Origin: Chelydra serpentina
Taxonomy: Eukaryota > Chordata > Testudines > Chelydridae
Length of the DNA stretch: 64,000 nucleotides
Direction of reading: 5' to 3'
Assembly (NCBI GenBank): GCA_037349315.1
Contig: JBAIAC010000042.1
Coordinates: 2,728,001 to 2,792,000 of the forward strand
Below, piece by piece: positions 31,885-44,275 of this stretch. The notes under the pieces are model-generated. The model was not told the origin of the DNA. It searched no databases and saw only the letters and a program-made list of their open reading frames with translations. A program made the position numbers and the translations under genes. Each line of letters begins with the position of its first letter. Positions within the stretch are counted from its first letter, which is position 1.

Positions 31885-32830
31885 TGACAAGGGCCCTGGT
31901 CTGATTTCCGGGCAGGATTCAGATCTCCGCCACACCGGAGTCACTGCTGGCTCTGGCAGGGGGGGAGTGCGGATGGGCCAGTGGGATCAGCCTCTGCCTG
32001 CCCGTCCCTGGGGGCTGCAGGGGCAGGACGGGGAGGCTCAGGCATTAGCTGCTGCCACCAGAGGGCTCCGGTTCTGGCTAAGGGAGAGGAGGAGGCGGGT
32101 GTGTGTCTCCCCCTGCTCATATTAGAACCCTGGAGTTGAGTTCCCTGGTCAGATGCTGCTTCGTTCTCCAGTTTGGTCTGGGAGCCCAGGCCGAGCAGCT
32201 CCTTCTCCTGCAGCGGGGACTATGGTGGAGAGAGACCGTCATTAAAGCCCCTCTGTGCCCAGCCCAGGTAGGGACAGGCTCCGGTGGCTGGAGGCAGCCC
32301 TCTGCCGACACCAGCCTCTGAGCTGGAGCCTGCAGGTGAGGTGGAGAGACCTGGCTGGAGCCGGGCAGGAAAGTGACTCTGCACGAGCGGTCCCTCCTTG
32401 CCCCATCTCTACTCCCTGGTGTCTGCGAGTCCCGGAGCTGCTGCCCTCATGGGCACACCCCAACTCACACTCCTGTGAGCAGTGGCAGTCGCTGATCTAA
32501 TGAGAGCAAATGCCCACGGGAACAGGACAGTAATCAGTTCTCCCTGGCAGAGGGAAGGTGATAGAAACAGAGAGTGACCAGACTGAAAGGGGCAGCAGGA
32601 ACAGTAAGTGGGGAGGGAGGTTCCCAGCTCCCAGACCTGCCCAGATCCAGTCCCTGCACCCCCCTGTGCAGAGTGACTCTCCTGGGCACAAGGGGAGGAG
32701 CTGAGAGAGCAAAAGCCAGTTCCTGCTCTGTCCAAGTGCCCGAACTGCTGGGGGGATGCGCTGCCCTCAGGGGCAATGTCAGGGAGCATTCCCCCAAAAT
32801 GGCTCCTGTGATTCTGCTCTTTTCCTAGCA
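31885..32830 (+). promoter_or_regulatory. Unit A 5' region with candidate non-coding exon
   Basis: Homologous to 57410-58400 (C) and, in pieces, to 45890-46230 and 49880-50360 (B). A good donor GCCTGCAG|GTGAGG at 32334 could end an untranslated exon; the C equivalent is near 57879. Conservation in all three units supports a transcribed 5' leader or promoter, but no coding capacity is seen. Confidence 0.5.
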
Positions 32831-33053
32831 TTTGGCTCAGAGATGCTGTTACGGGGAGAGTTTAAAAGTGTCCCGGTGGGTTTAGCTCTGCTGGGAGGGG
32901 CCTGGCCTGGTTGGCAATAAACTAACTGGGTTTCTTCCCAGTGTGGCAGAGTCCAGAGCATCTGTCTGCAGGGAAAGAGCCTGGGGGAATCAGGCTGTGA
33001 AATGGACTCAAGCCCCTCCTGAAACCTCCCCATCACCCCTCTCGCCCCGACAG

Positions 33054-33141
33054 GCTGAAGAATCACGTCCAGATTTCGCTCCAGATCGTCCCGTCTTCCA
33101 GGGGACAGGGCAGGGAAATGGCTGTGATGGAGCCAGCTCAG
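33054..33141 (+). CDS. Unit A start exon
   Basis: Acceptor CCCGACAG, donor CAG|GTAGGG. The first ATG is at 33118 and encodes MAVMEPAQ in phase 0. Bases 33054-33117 are untranslated leader. Confidence 0.75.
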
Positions 33142-36100
33142 GTAGGGGATTTTCAGGGACCTGTGTGGGGGGAGGGTTTGCTGCAGAGGGGGAGAGGCAG
33201 GAAACACACAGGGTGAGGCAGGGAGGAGATAGGATGTGATAAACCTGCCCTGACATGTTCAACCTGGGACCTGATTTTCTGAACAGGCCCATTGGCGGGG
33301 CGGGAGGGGGGAAACATTCCCTCATTTCTGAACCAGGAAACATCCCCCATGGGCAGGGCTGGGAAAACTGACCAGACTCCCAGTGCTGGAGCCTGACCCC
33401 ACTGACCAGAGGCAGCTGTGAAATACCAAGGGAAGCTGTTGGGATTCCTGTTCCCTGCTCATCAGCCTGTGGCTGGCAGGCGTGTGGTAAATGAGAGGAC
33501 CCTGCCCACTTCTGTCTGCTGTGGGGGGGACAAGGAGCTCTCACCTTCGCCTCACTCCCTGAAGCCATCTGGCTGCTCTGAGGATGGGGATTCTATATCT
33601 CTCGTCTTTGTTGTTTCAGATGCCGGTAACCTTCGAGGAGGTGGCTGTGTATTTCACCCAGGGGCAGGGGGCTCTGCTGGACCCCGCTCAGAGAGCCCTC
33701 TACAGGGACGTCATGCAGGAGAACTATGAGACGGTGACCTCGCTGGGTAAGGGATTCCCGTCCCCTCGGTTATTAGCAGATCATAGAATCATAGAATATC
33801 AGAGGTGGAAGGGACCTTAGAAGGTCATCTAGTCCAACCCCCTGCTCAAAGCAGGACCAGTCCCCAATTTTTGCCCCAGATCCCTAAATGGCCCTTTCAA
33901 GGATTGAACTCTCAACCCTGGGCTTAGCAGGCCAACGCTCAAACCACTGAGCTATCCCTCCCCGCCGGGGATGTAGGGCCTGCATTTCTGAATCTACACA
34001 GGTTCTTCACTGCTCAGTGAAATTGGAGGGGAATGGGGTCTATAGTGCACAGCTGCCGTGTGAGAGAGACTTGCATCTTCATACCCCCCTCCAATAGAAT
34101 TAGCCTAATGGATGTGCCAAACCATCCCCACCCCTCCAGTTTTCAAAGGGGGAGAAGCCATGTATTGTCCTCTCTGTATTGTTTCTCATTCGCACACAAA
34201 ATCCCTGGTCACCTCCCTCCTTCGGACTAGCTCCAGCCATGGGGAGGGCTCTGGGCTCTGCAGGTTTAGAAATAGGCAGGGGTTTAACATTAGAGCTGTG
34301 TGTATCAGCAAGGCCCCCAGAGCGCACAGATCCCGCAAACTCCTAGTGAGGGCGTAACAATTCCCCCCAGACGTCAGCCTCTCTCAAGGGGGCTCTGTGA
34401 CCATGTTCCCGTCCTCTTCAATTGCATGATCCCCCAGCACAGACACAGGTTCAACTCACGGAATGCCCTTTGTGACAGACGCTCGCCCAATCCTCCATGT
34501 GCCCAGATCTGGTCTGTTTTCACCCCCTGCGCAGGATTTCCCATTCCCAAACCTGAGCTGATCGCCCAGCTGGAACGAGGGGAAGAGCCGTGGGTGCCCG
34601 ATCTCCAGGCCTGCGAGGAAAGAGAGATCCCGAGAGGCGCCCGCACAGGTGAGGACTGACACAAAAACCATCTGGCGAACAAAGGAAAAAGTTGAGAATC
34701 CCAAAATGTGGTGTGAGCAAGCGTCCTCAGTTCTTCCTCCTCTCACCCAGGGCAGGGCTGTAGTCAGCAGATATCTCTCACAGCTTTCTACCCGTCCTGT
34801 TAGCTGGAGGAGTTTCCTTCCCAACTTTTCTTCCCTGTGAGTGTTTGGGTGGGAAGTGGAGGCAGAATCCAATTGCTCAGTCTTCACAGTGTTAGCGTGT
34901 TGGGTTTTCCCTCGGTGCTATTCCTCTTTCTCCCCAGCACAATGACTCCTTCTGAATTGTCTCTCTCCCAGCAGGTGCTGAGCGAGGGAGTGAGAACGAG
35001 GAGGGGAATCATCATGAGGAAGTTCCTGGGGAAGTGGAACCACAGGGGACCTTTGTGGGAAGAGCTGAAGGAAATTTATCCCAGTGCTTGGAGCAGAGAC
35101 AAGCCTGGGGAAATTGGCACAGATCAGAGAGGCTACTGGGAAACCACCCGAGGGAGCAAGTGAATAAATCTATTAAATGTAGGGGAGGAGACAAGGATCC
35201 CATAACCCAGCAGACAAACCCCAAGGAAGAGAAACCCTACCACTGCCTCCAGTGTGGGAAAGGATTCATACTGAGATCACAGCTTGTTACACATCAAACA
35301 ATCCATAACAGCTCAGACTTTAATACCCATGGGAGAATCGACACGGGAGAGAGACGCTATCAATGCTTTGAGTGTGGGAAATGTTTTAATTGGATGTCAG
35401 CACTTATTACCCATCAGGCAACCCACATGGGAGAGAGACCCCATAAGTGCTTGGAGTGTGGGAAAAGCTTCAGTAACAGCTCAAATCTTACTAAACATCG
35501 GAGAATCCACATGGGAGACAGACCCTATAAATGCCTCGAGTGTGGGAACTGTTTCAGTCAGAAGACCACCCTTATTATGCATCAGAAAACCCACACAGGA
35601 GAGAAACCCCATAAGTGCTTGGACTGTGGGAAAAGTTTCACACAGAGATCAGCCCTGAGTACACATCAGACAATCCACACAGGAGAGAGACCCTATAAAT
35701 GCCTCGACTGTGGGAAAAGTTTCATTCAGCGCTCACACCTTCTTCGACATCTGAGAATTCATACTGGGAATAAACCTCATAAATGCCTCCACTGTGGGAA
35801 AAGTTTCATTCAGAGAACAAACCTTATTTCCCATCAGACAATCCACACAGGAGAGAGGCCCTATAAATGCTTGGACTGTGGGAAAAGCTTCAAGAACAGC
35901 TCCTACCTCACTAAACACCGGACAATGCACACGGGAGACAGTCCCTATAAATGCCTCCTCTGTGGGAAAAGTTTTGTTCTCAGTTCCGACCTGATTGTGC
36001 ATCAGAGGATTCACACAGGAGAGAAACCCTACGTATGCTTGGACTGTGGGAAAAGCTTCAAGAACAACTCCTACCTTACTAAACATCGTAGAATGCACAC

Positions 36101-36779
36101 AGGAGAGAGACCTTATAAATGCCTCGATTGTGGGAAGTGTTTCAGTCAGAAGTCATCCCTTAGTACCCATCAGACAATCCACACTGGAGAGAGACCCAAT
36201 AAATGCTTGGACTGTGGGAAAAGGTTCACCCAGCGATCAGCCCTTGTTATACATCAGAGAATTCACACAGGAGAGAGACCCCATATCTGCTTGGACTGTG
36301 GGAAAAGTTTCACACACAGATCAGCCCTCCTTAGACATCAGGCAATCCACACAGGAGAGAGACCCCATGAGTGCTTGGAATGTGGGAAACGTTTCATTCA
36401 GAGATCAACCCTGATTAGACATCAGGCAGTCCACACAGGAGAGAGACCCCATGGGTGCTTGGATTGTGGGAAATGTTTCACCAACAGATCATCCCTTATT
36501 AGGCATCAGGCAATCCACACAGGCGAGAGACCCCATAAGTGCTTGGACTGTGGGAACAGTTTCATTCAGAGATCGAACCTTATTATACATCAGAGAATCC
36601 ACACAGGCTATAAACCTCATAAATGCCTGGCCTGTGGGAAAAGTTTCAGGAAGAGCTCATACCTTACTAAACATCTAAGAACTCACAAAGGTGTGGGAGA
36701 CCCCAGGAACGGCCTGATTGCAGAAAACGATTCAATCCGAGCTCACACATCAGTGATCCACAAAACAGAGAGACCTTGA
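33118..36779 (+). CDS. KRAB-C2H2 zinc-finger protein A, 17 intact fingers
   Basis: Exons: 33118-33141 (start exon, transcribed from about 33054), 33620-33746 (KRAB-A, 127 bp), 34535-34648 (KRAB-B-like, 114 bp) and 34975-36779 (linker and fingers). All junctions are GT-AG and in phase; the joined frame gives 689 aa starting [13 protein letters not shown] (residues 9-50) reads [10 protein letters not shown] ... [14 protein letters not shown] has [14 protein letters not shown]. Fingers run from about residue 174 with TGE(R/K)P(Y/H) linkers; 17 have all Cys and His, and one between fingers 1 and 2 survives only as a half. The protein should bind DNA in the nucleus and, if its KRAB works, repress. 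The KRAB Trp position is Gly-Gln-Gly. The C-terminus runs into decayed finger sequence after the stop. Orthology unknown, no symbol assigned. Confidence 0.9.
33620..33746 (+). CDS. Unit A KRAB-A exon
   Basis: 127 bp, the standard KRAB-A exon size, between TTGTTTCAG and CTGG|GTAAGG. Full KRAB-A of 42 residues with [10 protein letters not shown] where most KRAB boxes have an EEW motif. Confidence 0.9.
33781..33966 (-). mobile_element. tRNA-derived SINE with CR1 tail (antisense)
   Basis: Reverse complement of the SINE at 27069, with the CR1 tail at the left (ATCATAGAATATCAG) and the tRNA head at the right (GAGCTATCCCTCC). It interrupts the intron after the KRAB-A exon; units B and C lack it at the matching place, so it is specific to A. 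Confidence 0.9.
34535..34648 (+). CDS. Unit A KRAB-B-like exon
   Basis: 114 bp between CTGCGCAG and CACAG|GTGAGG, encoding [19 protein letters not shown] and an acidic tail. It corresponds to the KRAB-B box (KPxxIxxLExGxEPW). Confidence 0.87.
34975..36779 (+). CDS. Unit A finger exon
   Basis: Acceptor CCCAGCAG, a NAGNAG site that could also start at 34972 and add one residue. It encodes an acidic linker of about 85 residues and 17 intact C2H2 fingers, ending TGA at 36777. Confidence 0.9.
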
Positions 36780-36935
36780 ATGTGGGGGAAGCTTTATTTG
36801 ATGCTCCTGGAGTATTAGGCATTCGCAAATCCGCACAGGGAAGAAACCTTTGAGATGTTCTCAGTGTGGAAAATGCTCCAAGTGGAGCTAACACCATGTG
36901 GGACATCAGAGACTCCTCCGCACAGCAGGGAAATT
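36780..36935 (+). pseudogene. Decayed C-terminal fingers of gene A
   Basis: Shifted by one base after the stop, the sequence still reads finger remnants: CGGSFI, a stop, then RTGKKPLRCSQCGKC. The ancestral array was at least two fingers longer. Confidence 0.65.
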
Positions 36936-36999
36936 CTCTCAGGGCCCTGACTAGGGCTGGCCATGGTGACAAACCCATTTCCTCGTTCCCACACACATC

Positions 37000-39560
37000 A
37001 GGGGCATTTGGCTCCCAAGGACCCAGCTGCCCATTGCTGGGGTGAGGATCCAGCAGCAGCTGATCATCAGCTGGTCAGTGACACTCTGGCTCTGCCTGGT
37101 CTAAGCAAACTCCAGGCAGAGGAGGAGAAGCCCCGATCAGCCCCTCCTCCCTGCTGCAACCCTGGCTGCTGAGCTGATGGGCCAATGCCGGGGAAGGGGG
37201 AGAGAGAAACATCTCCAGCTGCTCCCTCTGCCTGGCTGAAGTTTCCCCTTCTCCCTTCCTTTCCCAGCCGGATCTCCCTGCCATGGAGATGAGGAGAAGA
37301 ACACTTGGGCCAGGCCCCACCTTCACTGTCCCCTGCTCCCCCCTCATCTTGTACCAGCCCCTGGGCTGGGCTCCCCCACTTACCTGGGGCTATTCCCTAC
37401 AAGGGGAGTGTCCCTGGGGGCTGGTAACTCCCCCCTCCCCGAATCCCCCAGGGCACTGGGTTGTGGGGATCAAATATTGAGGGACCAGGGTGATGGGTTC
37501 TGGGGTAGGAAACTGGGGATTGAATGGTTGGGGCTGATGGAGCTTGGAAGCAGGGGGAGGTGGGTGCTGGGGTATCGCGTGTTTGGGGATCATGGGATAA
37601 AGGGTGAGGGAGAACACAGGGGTAGAGAGGTGCTGCCTCTCATTACTCTCTGCCTCTGCCCATTCTCCCTGCCCCCTCTGCATTCAGACAGCACCACTGA
37701 GAGGGGCTGATTCCCACAGGGCCTTTTGTGGAAGGCCCCGAGATTCCACCTCTGCCTCCGCAGCATGAGCCTCCAAGGGTCCTTCTCTGGTAGGAAATGT
37801 GGTAGGGATCAGCCAGAGCATCTCTATGACCCTGCACCAGGTTTTGTGGTGTAAACTGTGGGACTCGGGCAGACCAGGTGCCAGCCCATGCCAGAGCCCT
37901 AGACCAATTCACGTGTGTATTAGGATAGATTTAAAAGATTGTTAAATGTATAAGAGTGTGTTTGGTGTTTAAACTTCATGAAAAGTAGTGGGATGTTACT
38001 TGCATTGTTTTCACTTAACTATATCATGTTATAATGTAGTAGCAAACATGTGCATTGTGTATATCTCTGTAACTAAATAACCCATCAAACGAGGAAGAAG
38101 CCTTGTGGAATGCAAATGAACTTTAACGGAAAAGAGCTAATTTCAAAGCAAGTGCGTGTTGTGTGTTATGACCGGAGATCAAAGACTCAAAACGCATTCC
38201 TCACTCTCTGTCATCAAAGGAAGAGCCAACGTGGGTAGTGACCCTGTCAGCATTGTTTTCTGTGAGAAGAAGCGATAAGTATGGATTCGAAGAAGGATGC
38301 TGAATCTCTGGACTGTTTGGACTCTTACAGGGAAGAGTAACGGATACAAAGCTGTGACCCCAGGGACAATCTGGGTACCCTGAAAAGACTTTTGGGAAAC
38401 TGTCAGTTTATTACATCACTGCCACTGTTTGGAATAACAAACTCTGACTCACCTGGGCATACATTTTACCCACTTTAACCTCTCAATAACTCTCACTTCC
38501 TTTTCTTAGCTAATGAGCCTTTAGTTAATTTACTATACAACTGGCTACCTGCGTTGTCTTTGGTGTAAGATCTAGGGCACCAGTTGCTCTGGGGTAAGTG
38601 ACTGATCTCTTGGGACTGGGAGTGACGTGATGTGATGTGATTTTTGGTGTAAGTGACATTTTATCACAAAGTCCAGTTTGTCTGGGTGGCAAGACAAACT
38701 GGAGAGTCTAAGGGGACTGTGTGAGTCTAGGGTAAGCCTGGGATAGTGATCCAGGAGTTCACATTTGTCACTGGCTTGGTGAAATCTCATTACAGAACGA
38801 ACCAGCAGCTTGGGGTGTCTGCCCGGTTTTCTGCCAATCTGCCTGGAGGTCGGCATGCCCAGATGTGAACCACTCCAGACAGTGTGACAAACCCACCTGG
38901 AGCATGTTATCTATTCGGAAACACCCCACCCCCCGTTAACAGAGTGATCTTTAGTCCCTGAGTTCCCCCTGTGGGGCTGGATTGTCTCATTCCCAGATAG
39001 TCTCACATTACTCCAGGCCCTGCTGAAAAGCATTTAGTGTTTGTACATTTTCTCCCTTATGGACCAGAACTAAACAGATGCTAAAAGAATGGGAGCAGGG
39101 ACAGTAAAATGTGGTGTTTTACCTTCTGCACTATTTCAGGGCGATGGGGTGAGTCTGAGGGATTCCCTCCTTCCCCCAGCACCGTCACGCTCCATTCTCC
39201 ATGCAGCAGCCTCTCTCCCAGCAATGGAGAGTTTTATCCTGTCCCCGTTCTACCCCTCCACCTCCCAAGGTGTCACTTACCACCGTGTCCCTGGCTCTCC
39301 ATGCCTAGAAACCAGAGTTTAGATGTCTATGATCCTAAGTCAGACTCCTGAGGGCTGGAGAAGGAAGGGTTACACACCTGGAAGGGAATTCAAATGAACC
39401 TCAAAGAACATTTTGATCGTTCTGATCTGATAGCTCTGTTTCCATCTATTGGTAAAATGGCTTCCAGTTTTTGTCTAGGCTAGTCCAGATCATTTGTAGA
39501 TGGGAAGCTGGTTTGAGAGTTTTTGGTCTATTATGATGATGCAAAAACTTTTGTAACTAA
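37000..39560 (+). repeat. Zinc-finger 3' flank duplicon, copy A
   Basis: Matches 62440-64000 in direct orientation and 24640-26130 inverted. Between about 37930 and 38880 lies extra AT-rich sequence resembling an LTR (TAATAGTGATCCAGGAGTTC-like region near 38740), partly shared with 63220-63560. No coding exon. Confidence 0.7.
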
Positions 39561-39746
39561 CACGACCAGCTGTGGTCGTGGTCATGAGGTGAGAAGTAAA
39601 GCAGGTTTAGCCCCTTTAGAAGAAAATGGATCCCCTTATTGAGTCTTCAGATTCCGTGGAATTTCACTTTTTGAATGTGAAAGTGTTTTGTAGCTCACCC
39701 TGTATTTTGGGTTTTTCTCTGTTCCCGAAGACCTTTTCGTCACATA

Positions 39747-40610
39747 CAGTAACGCCTCACTTAAAGTCGTCCTGGTTAACGCTGATTCGTTGTTACGTTG
39801 CTGATCAATTAGAGAACATGCTCATTTAAAGTTGCGCCGTGCTCCCTTAGCAGGTTGTTTGGCAGCCACCTGTTCTGTCCACTGCTTGCAGGAAGAGCAG
39901 CCCATTGCAGCTAGCTGGTGGGGGCTTGGAACCAGGGTGGACCGGCAGTCCCCCTATTAGCTCCCCGCTCCCCTAAGTTTCCTGTGCAGCAGCCGCCCAG
40001 CAGGCTACCAATTGCCAGCAGTTCAGCTGTCCCTCCCCTCACTGCCATGTGCTGCTCCTGCCCTCTGCCTTAGAGCTGCTCCCGGGAGCCTCCTGCTTGC
40101 TGGGGGGGTGGGGGGGGGGGAAGAGAGGGGTGGCTAATGTCAGGGTGTTCCCCTCTCCCCTGCTCCTGCCCCCCCCCCGTTACCCCATCTCTATATAGCA
40201 GGTGCAGAGACACTACAGGGCTCAGGACAGAGTTTGCTGGCAGCAGCTGCTGTCTCAACTTGCTGATCTACTTAAAAAGGCAATGTACTTAGAGTGGGGT
40301 CAGCGTATTTAAAGGGGCAAATTTGCATCTCTCTCTCACCCACACATAGTGTGTGTCTCTGTCTCTGTGTGCCATGCTGTCTCCCCTCCCTCTATTTGTG
40401 CTGCCTTGTAGAGTGTGAGGCTACATTAACAACAAAGTGTTAACCCTGAAGGGCTCAGCCAAGTGCTAGTTCATCATTTAGCAGTAAGGCATTCCCTGGG
40501 AAATATCCCACCCTCTGACTCCACCACCTCAACCAAGCTTCACAATCATCATTGCTGTGTACAGTATTAAATTGTTTAAAACTTATACTGTATATATGTG
40601 TGTGTGTGTG

Positions 40611-40673
<63 letters not shown>

Positions 40674-40800
40674 AAAAAAATTTCCCTGGAACCTAACCAC
40701 CCCTATTTACATTAATTCTTATAGGGAAAGTGGATTTCCTTATTCACTTAAAGTCGCATTTTTCAGGAACAGAACTACAACATCAACCGATGCGTTACTG
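39747..40800. mobile_element. Tigger/pogo-like non-autonomous element, 1,054 bp
   Basis: Starts CAGTAACGCCTCACTTAAAG and ends GATGCGTTACTG, flanked by TA (39745-39746 and 40801-40802). ACTTAAAGTCG recurs inverted near both ends. A TG/TA microsatellite sits inside. Confidence 0.75.
40595..40668. repeat. (TG)n(TA)n microsatellite
   Basis: A TG tract followed by a long uninterrupted TA tract; the ORFs over it are artefacts. Confidence 0.95.
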
Positions 40801-40802
40801 TA

Positions 40803-42230
40803 CTTGGATATTAGATTAGTGTGACAGGATGTAGCTCGGATTTATTGAGGGCTTCATGGGGCAAATGTTCAGTTCTTTTCAATTTCATTTTGAGCTTTTT
40901 CTACCCCTTGTCAATTGATTTTTTTCTTTGAACAATGCCAATGAACAAAGGCTGAGGGTGTGAGCTAGATTCACACTCCCAGAGGCAGACACTGAAATGG
41001 GGAAGTAAGTTACCACCTGATCCCTGCAGTGATGTGAGAGACAGACAGGAGTGGGAGAGGGTGGCAGATGGAGAGGAACAGAGCCGGGAAACGGCTGGGT
41101 TTGTTCCCTAGAGCCAGGCAGCTGAGGCTGAGAACTGTGAACTCGCTGCATCAGAGCCAGAAAGAGACAGGAATTATCCTGTGTCGGGTCGAGCCCTACC
41201 TGAATTGTATAATGCTGTGAATCCTGCCCAAGAGGAATGTTGTGGGGAGGGGGCAGCGTCTCCTGATTGCTGAGAGGACGAGGCTGGGTCGAGATGAGAA
41301 GGAGGCCAGGGATGTCAGGGGACCTGGGCAGCTTTGAAGCCAGACAGACCCACATTGTGGAGGCCAGAGGGAAATGAGGAGCCATAGAGCCCAGCTGGTC
41401 TGCCCCTCCCCATCTACCACTGTGTCCTGGGTGGGGACGATAGCTGTCTTTGCCCCACTCACCCCACACTGCATCCCTCTAACTTGAGCTCTTTGGATTC
41501 CCTGCTCTCGGGGTGTTTGCTTTTGTGACGTGCTCCCAGCATCCTTCATGGCTTCTCGGCACTTTTCTCCCAATGTGTCGATGTTACTGGTGCATGGGGG
41601 AGTTGGGTGCCGCAGTGGGCTGGGGCAGGGAGTCTGCCTTTTGCTTGGCCTTTGGAATCATAAAGTAGAATTTAGTTTCTCCCACTCCCAGTCTCTGTTG
41701 TTTTGCATGAACTGGCTGCCAACTGCCGAGGTAAGGTGAAAGGTTAAAGCAATGCAGACTTGGTCTGGGATGGAAATGCACAGTGAGGTCACCCAACCAA
41801 CTTCATCCCTGCCCTGTCACAGGCTCCTCAAACTTCCCGTAGAGATAAAACTCACTGAAAAATTGTGCCCCTCTTCCTGACCCCAGTACAAATCAGGAAC
41901 AGACTGACTGAGCTCACGGGCTCCTCCTCCTCTCCCTCACCCCGGTGCTAGACAGGAGTAATCGCACTTTTGGCCATGTGACCTGTCTACACCAGGGTGA
42001 AGTTGTAAGGGGAGAATCAGACCATTCGCCTGTGGGTCTGTTTGCAGGAGATAGACTCACACATTGTGCGATGGTGATTCTGATCCCGGAGCTGGGCCAG
42101 CGCCCCTGTTCTCACAACCTCACCACCTGCCTCATTCTAGCTCAGTCCCATTGCAATCACTGGGGGTAGGGGCTGAAAGATTGTGGAAATGAGAGGGAAT
42201 GTTTATGGCTGAAATCACCGAAATGTGTTT
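40803..42230. other. Intergenic between units A and B, nothing recognised
   Basis: About 1.4 kb with no supported exon or identified repeat. Confidence 0.4.
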
Positions 42231-42239
42231 TGAAAGGTT

Positions 42240-42482
42240 AATGTTACTGGGACTTTAATTGATTTGTCTCATTAGAGTTGGTATGGCAACCCCCATCTCT
42301 TCATGTTCTCTGTCTATATATAAACCTTCCTACTGTATTTTCCACTCCATGCATCTCATGAAGTGGGTTTTAGCCCACGAAAGCTTATGCTCAAATAAAT
42401 GTGTTAGTCTCTAAGGTGCCACAAGGACTCACTCCTCGTTGTTTTTGCTGATACAGACTAGCACGGCTACCACTCTGAAACC
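42240..42482 (+). mobile_element. Foldback-family element, right arm only
   Basis: Contains TCATGAAGTGGGTTTTAGCC, the AGTCTCTAAGGTGCCACAAG phrase and the terminal ACAGACTAGCACGGCTACC; no left arm is present. Confidence 0.75.
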
Positions 42483-42578
42483 TGTCTGCTGCTTGGATAT
42501 TTTCCCTGGGGAGCCCGGGGACATAAAGGAACAAGCGTTACCATCTTGGCTGCAAATCCCCACTGTGACTATCTACAC

Positions 42579-42969
42579 CAGTGGTTCTCAAACTATGAGG
42601 TGGGCCTTGCGACGTGTGTCTCTGGTGGGGGATTTAAGAGCACCAGCTGTCAGCCGCAGGTGGCTGTGGCTCACGAAGGAGGGCTGTGCACATCTGGGAG
42701 GCAGGGATAAAAGGGATACCCGGAGTCCTGCCACCCAGGCTCAGGCTCTCCTCCCACCCATCCTCCCAATCCCTCACCTGGAGGCAGAGGGGCTCCAGCT
42801 GTCAGCCCCAGGTGGAGCAGCAGCACAGAAGTGAGGATGGCAATGGGGTGCTAAGTCTCCTGTGAACAGTGATATTGATGAATATCACTTTTCACGTGGC
42901 CACCCTAACTTCTGTGCTGCTCACTGCTCTGCTCTGGGGGGCCCGAGGAAATAAATTGGAGAGCCACTG
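42579..42969. mobile_element. hAT-type MITE, 391 bp
   Basis: Termini CAGTGGTTCTCAAAC and TTGGAGAGCCACTG. Target duplication ATCTACAC versus GTCTACAC (7/8). Confidence 0.8.
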
Positions 42970-42977
42970 GTCTACAC

Positions 42978-43155
42978 TATTATGGTCACCACTTTTACAA
43001 AATTATGATAAATCTTGTACAAAGTATGTCTTGTGAGGTATCATATGAAAAGTCATCGTCTGCTAATATTATTGTCCTGTTCAAATGTGTGTATCAACAC
43101 TGTGTATGGAGCTTTGAGATTTTGCTGTATGTTTGTTACTGAAACATACTGTAAG
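42978..43155. repeat. Possible LTR fragment
   Basis: AT-rich sequence with phrases typical of a turtle LTR (TTGTGAGGTATCATATG, ATCAACACTGTGTATGG). No ends seen. Confidence 0.3.
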
Positions 43156-43707
43156 TCAGGGGTCTCAAAGTCCCAGCTCACGGGCCCTCTGCTGTAAATC
43201 TTGAAATCTCCTGAGAGGTGCTCAAGTGGGCATTAATTGCTTAGCCAGCCACTCTACCTTTCTCTAGTTAATAAAGGAGAGGGGGGTTCTGCTGCATGGG
43301 CAACAGCTGTTCCTCCATATCACCCTGCCCTGGCTGGCGCCCTGGAGTATATTCCCAATGGGCGCATATCCATCCTCTCTCGAGACTAACGGACGCCAAC
43401 AACAACAAACTTGTTTTATCCAAAGCGGTGTCCTTTCATCGACGTGTTTGGGGAATTTCACTTCAGAGAACAAGGCTGTTGACTGATCAGCATCCTTTGT
43501 GGGGAGGACAAACTAATGAGCTTTACAGCACAGTGAAGGGACCGGACAGTACAAGACTCACACTTTTGTGGTGCAAGGCCGGGACTAGCGAACTGGCTGC
43601 TGTTTCTCTGTAGTTTACTTCATGAGCAGCTGGCTAGTGACACTCAGTACTGTATAGCTGGGAGTGACTTTGCATGCTAGTGGCTGTGTGGGAGAAGAGC
43701 CTGGAGG

Positions 43708-44275
43708 CAGGGCCGACGTGCCCACTAGGCGACCCTAGGCAGTCGCCTAGGGCGCCGGGAACCGGGGGGTGGCTGGCCGAGGCTGCCTTCCACCCTCCCG
43801 GCTCCGTAACCAGCTGCCCCCTGCTCCCGGCTGAGCCGTGGCTGCCGCCCGGCTCCACAGCTGAACCGGGAGCTGGGGGGGGGCTGGCCGTGGCTGCCTC
43901 ACCAGGGGGGTCGCTGGCTGCGTCTGCCATCCGCCTCCCAGCTCCGCGGCCACCAGCCGCCCCCCCCGCTCCCGGCTGAGCAGCGGCTGCTGCCCGGCTC
44001 CACAACTGAGCCGGGAGCAGGTGGGTGGGGCGGCTGGCCGCAGCTGCCTCCCACCCTCCCAGCTCCGGGGCTGAGCCGGGAGGGTGGCTGGCCATGGGCA
44101 GAGCTGCGACCCACAGGGGGTGGGGAGGCTGGCTGCTGCGGGGTGAGGGGACGGTGTTAGCTGGTGGGTGTGGGTGCAGGGGGGGGTGTTAGCTGGGGGG
44201 GAGGGTGCAGGGGGGGCGCAGAGCTGGTGCAAGGAAGTTTCGCCTAGGGTGTGAAACTTCCTTGCACGGGCCCTG
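43708..44275. mobile_element. hAT-type MITE with perfect TSD and an empty site in unit C
   Basis: Starts CAGGGCCGACGTGCC and ends GCACGGGCCCTG, flanked by CCTGGAGG on both sides (43700-43707, 44276-44283). Unit C has the uninterrupted CCTGGAGG at 55416-55423. GC-rich interior with partial internal repeats. Confidence 0.92.

Noticed and set aside
33153..33568. Minus-strand ORFs around the start exon of gene A
   Set aside because: Not conserved as protein in units B and C; the plus-strand exons have matched splice phases in all three.
40552..40824. ORFs of alternating Tyr-Ile
   Set aside because: Artefact of the TA microsatellite.
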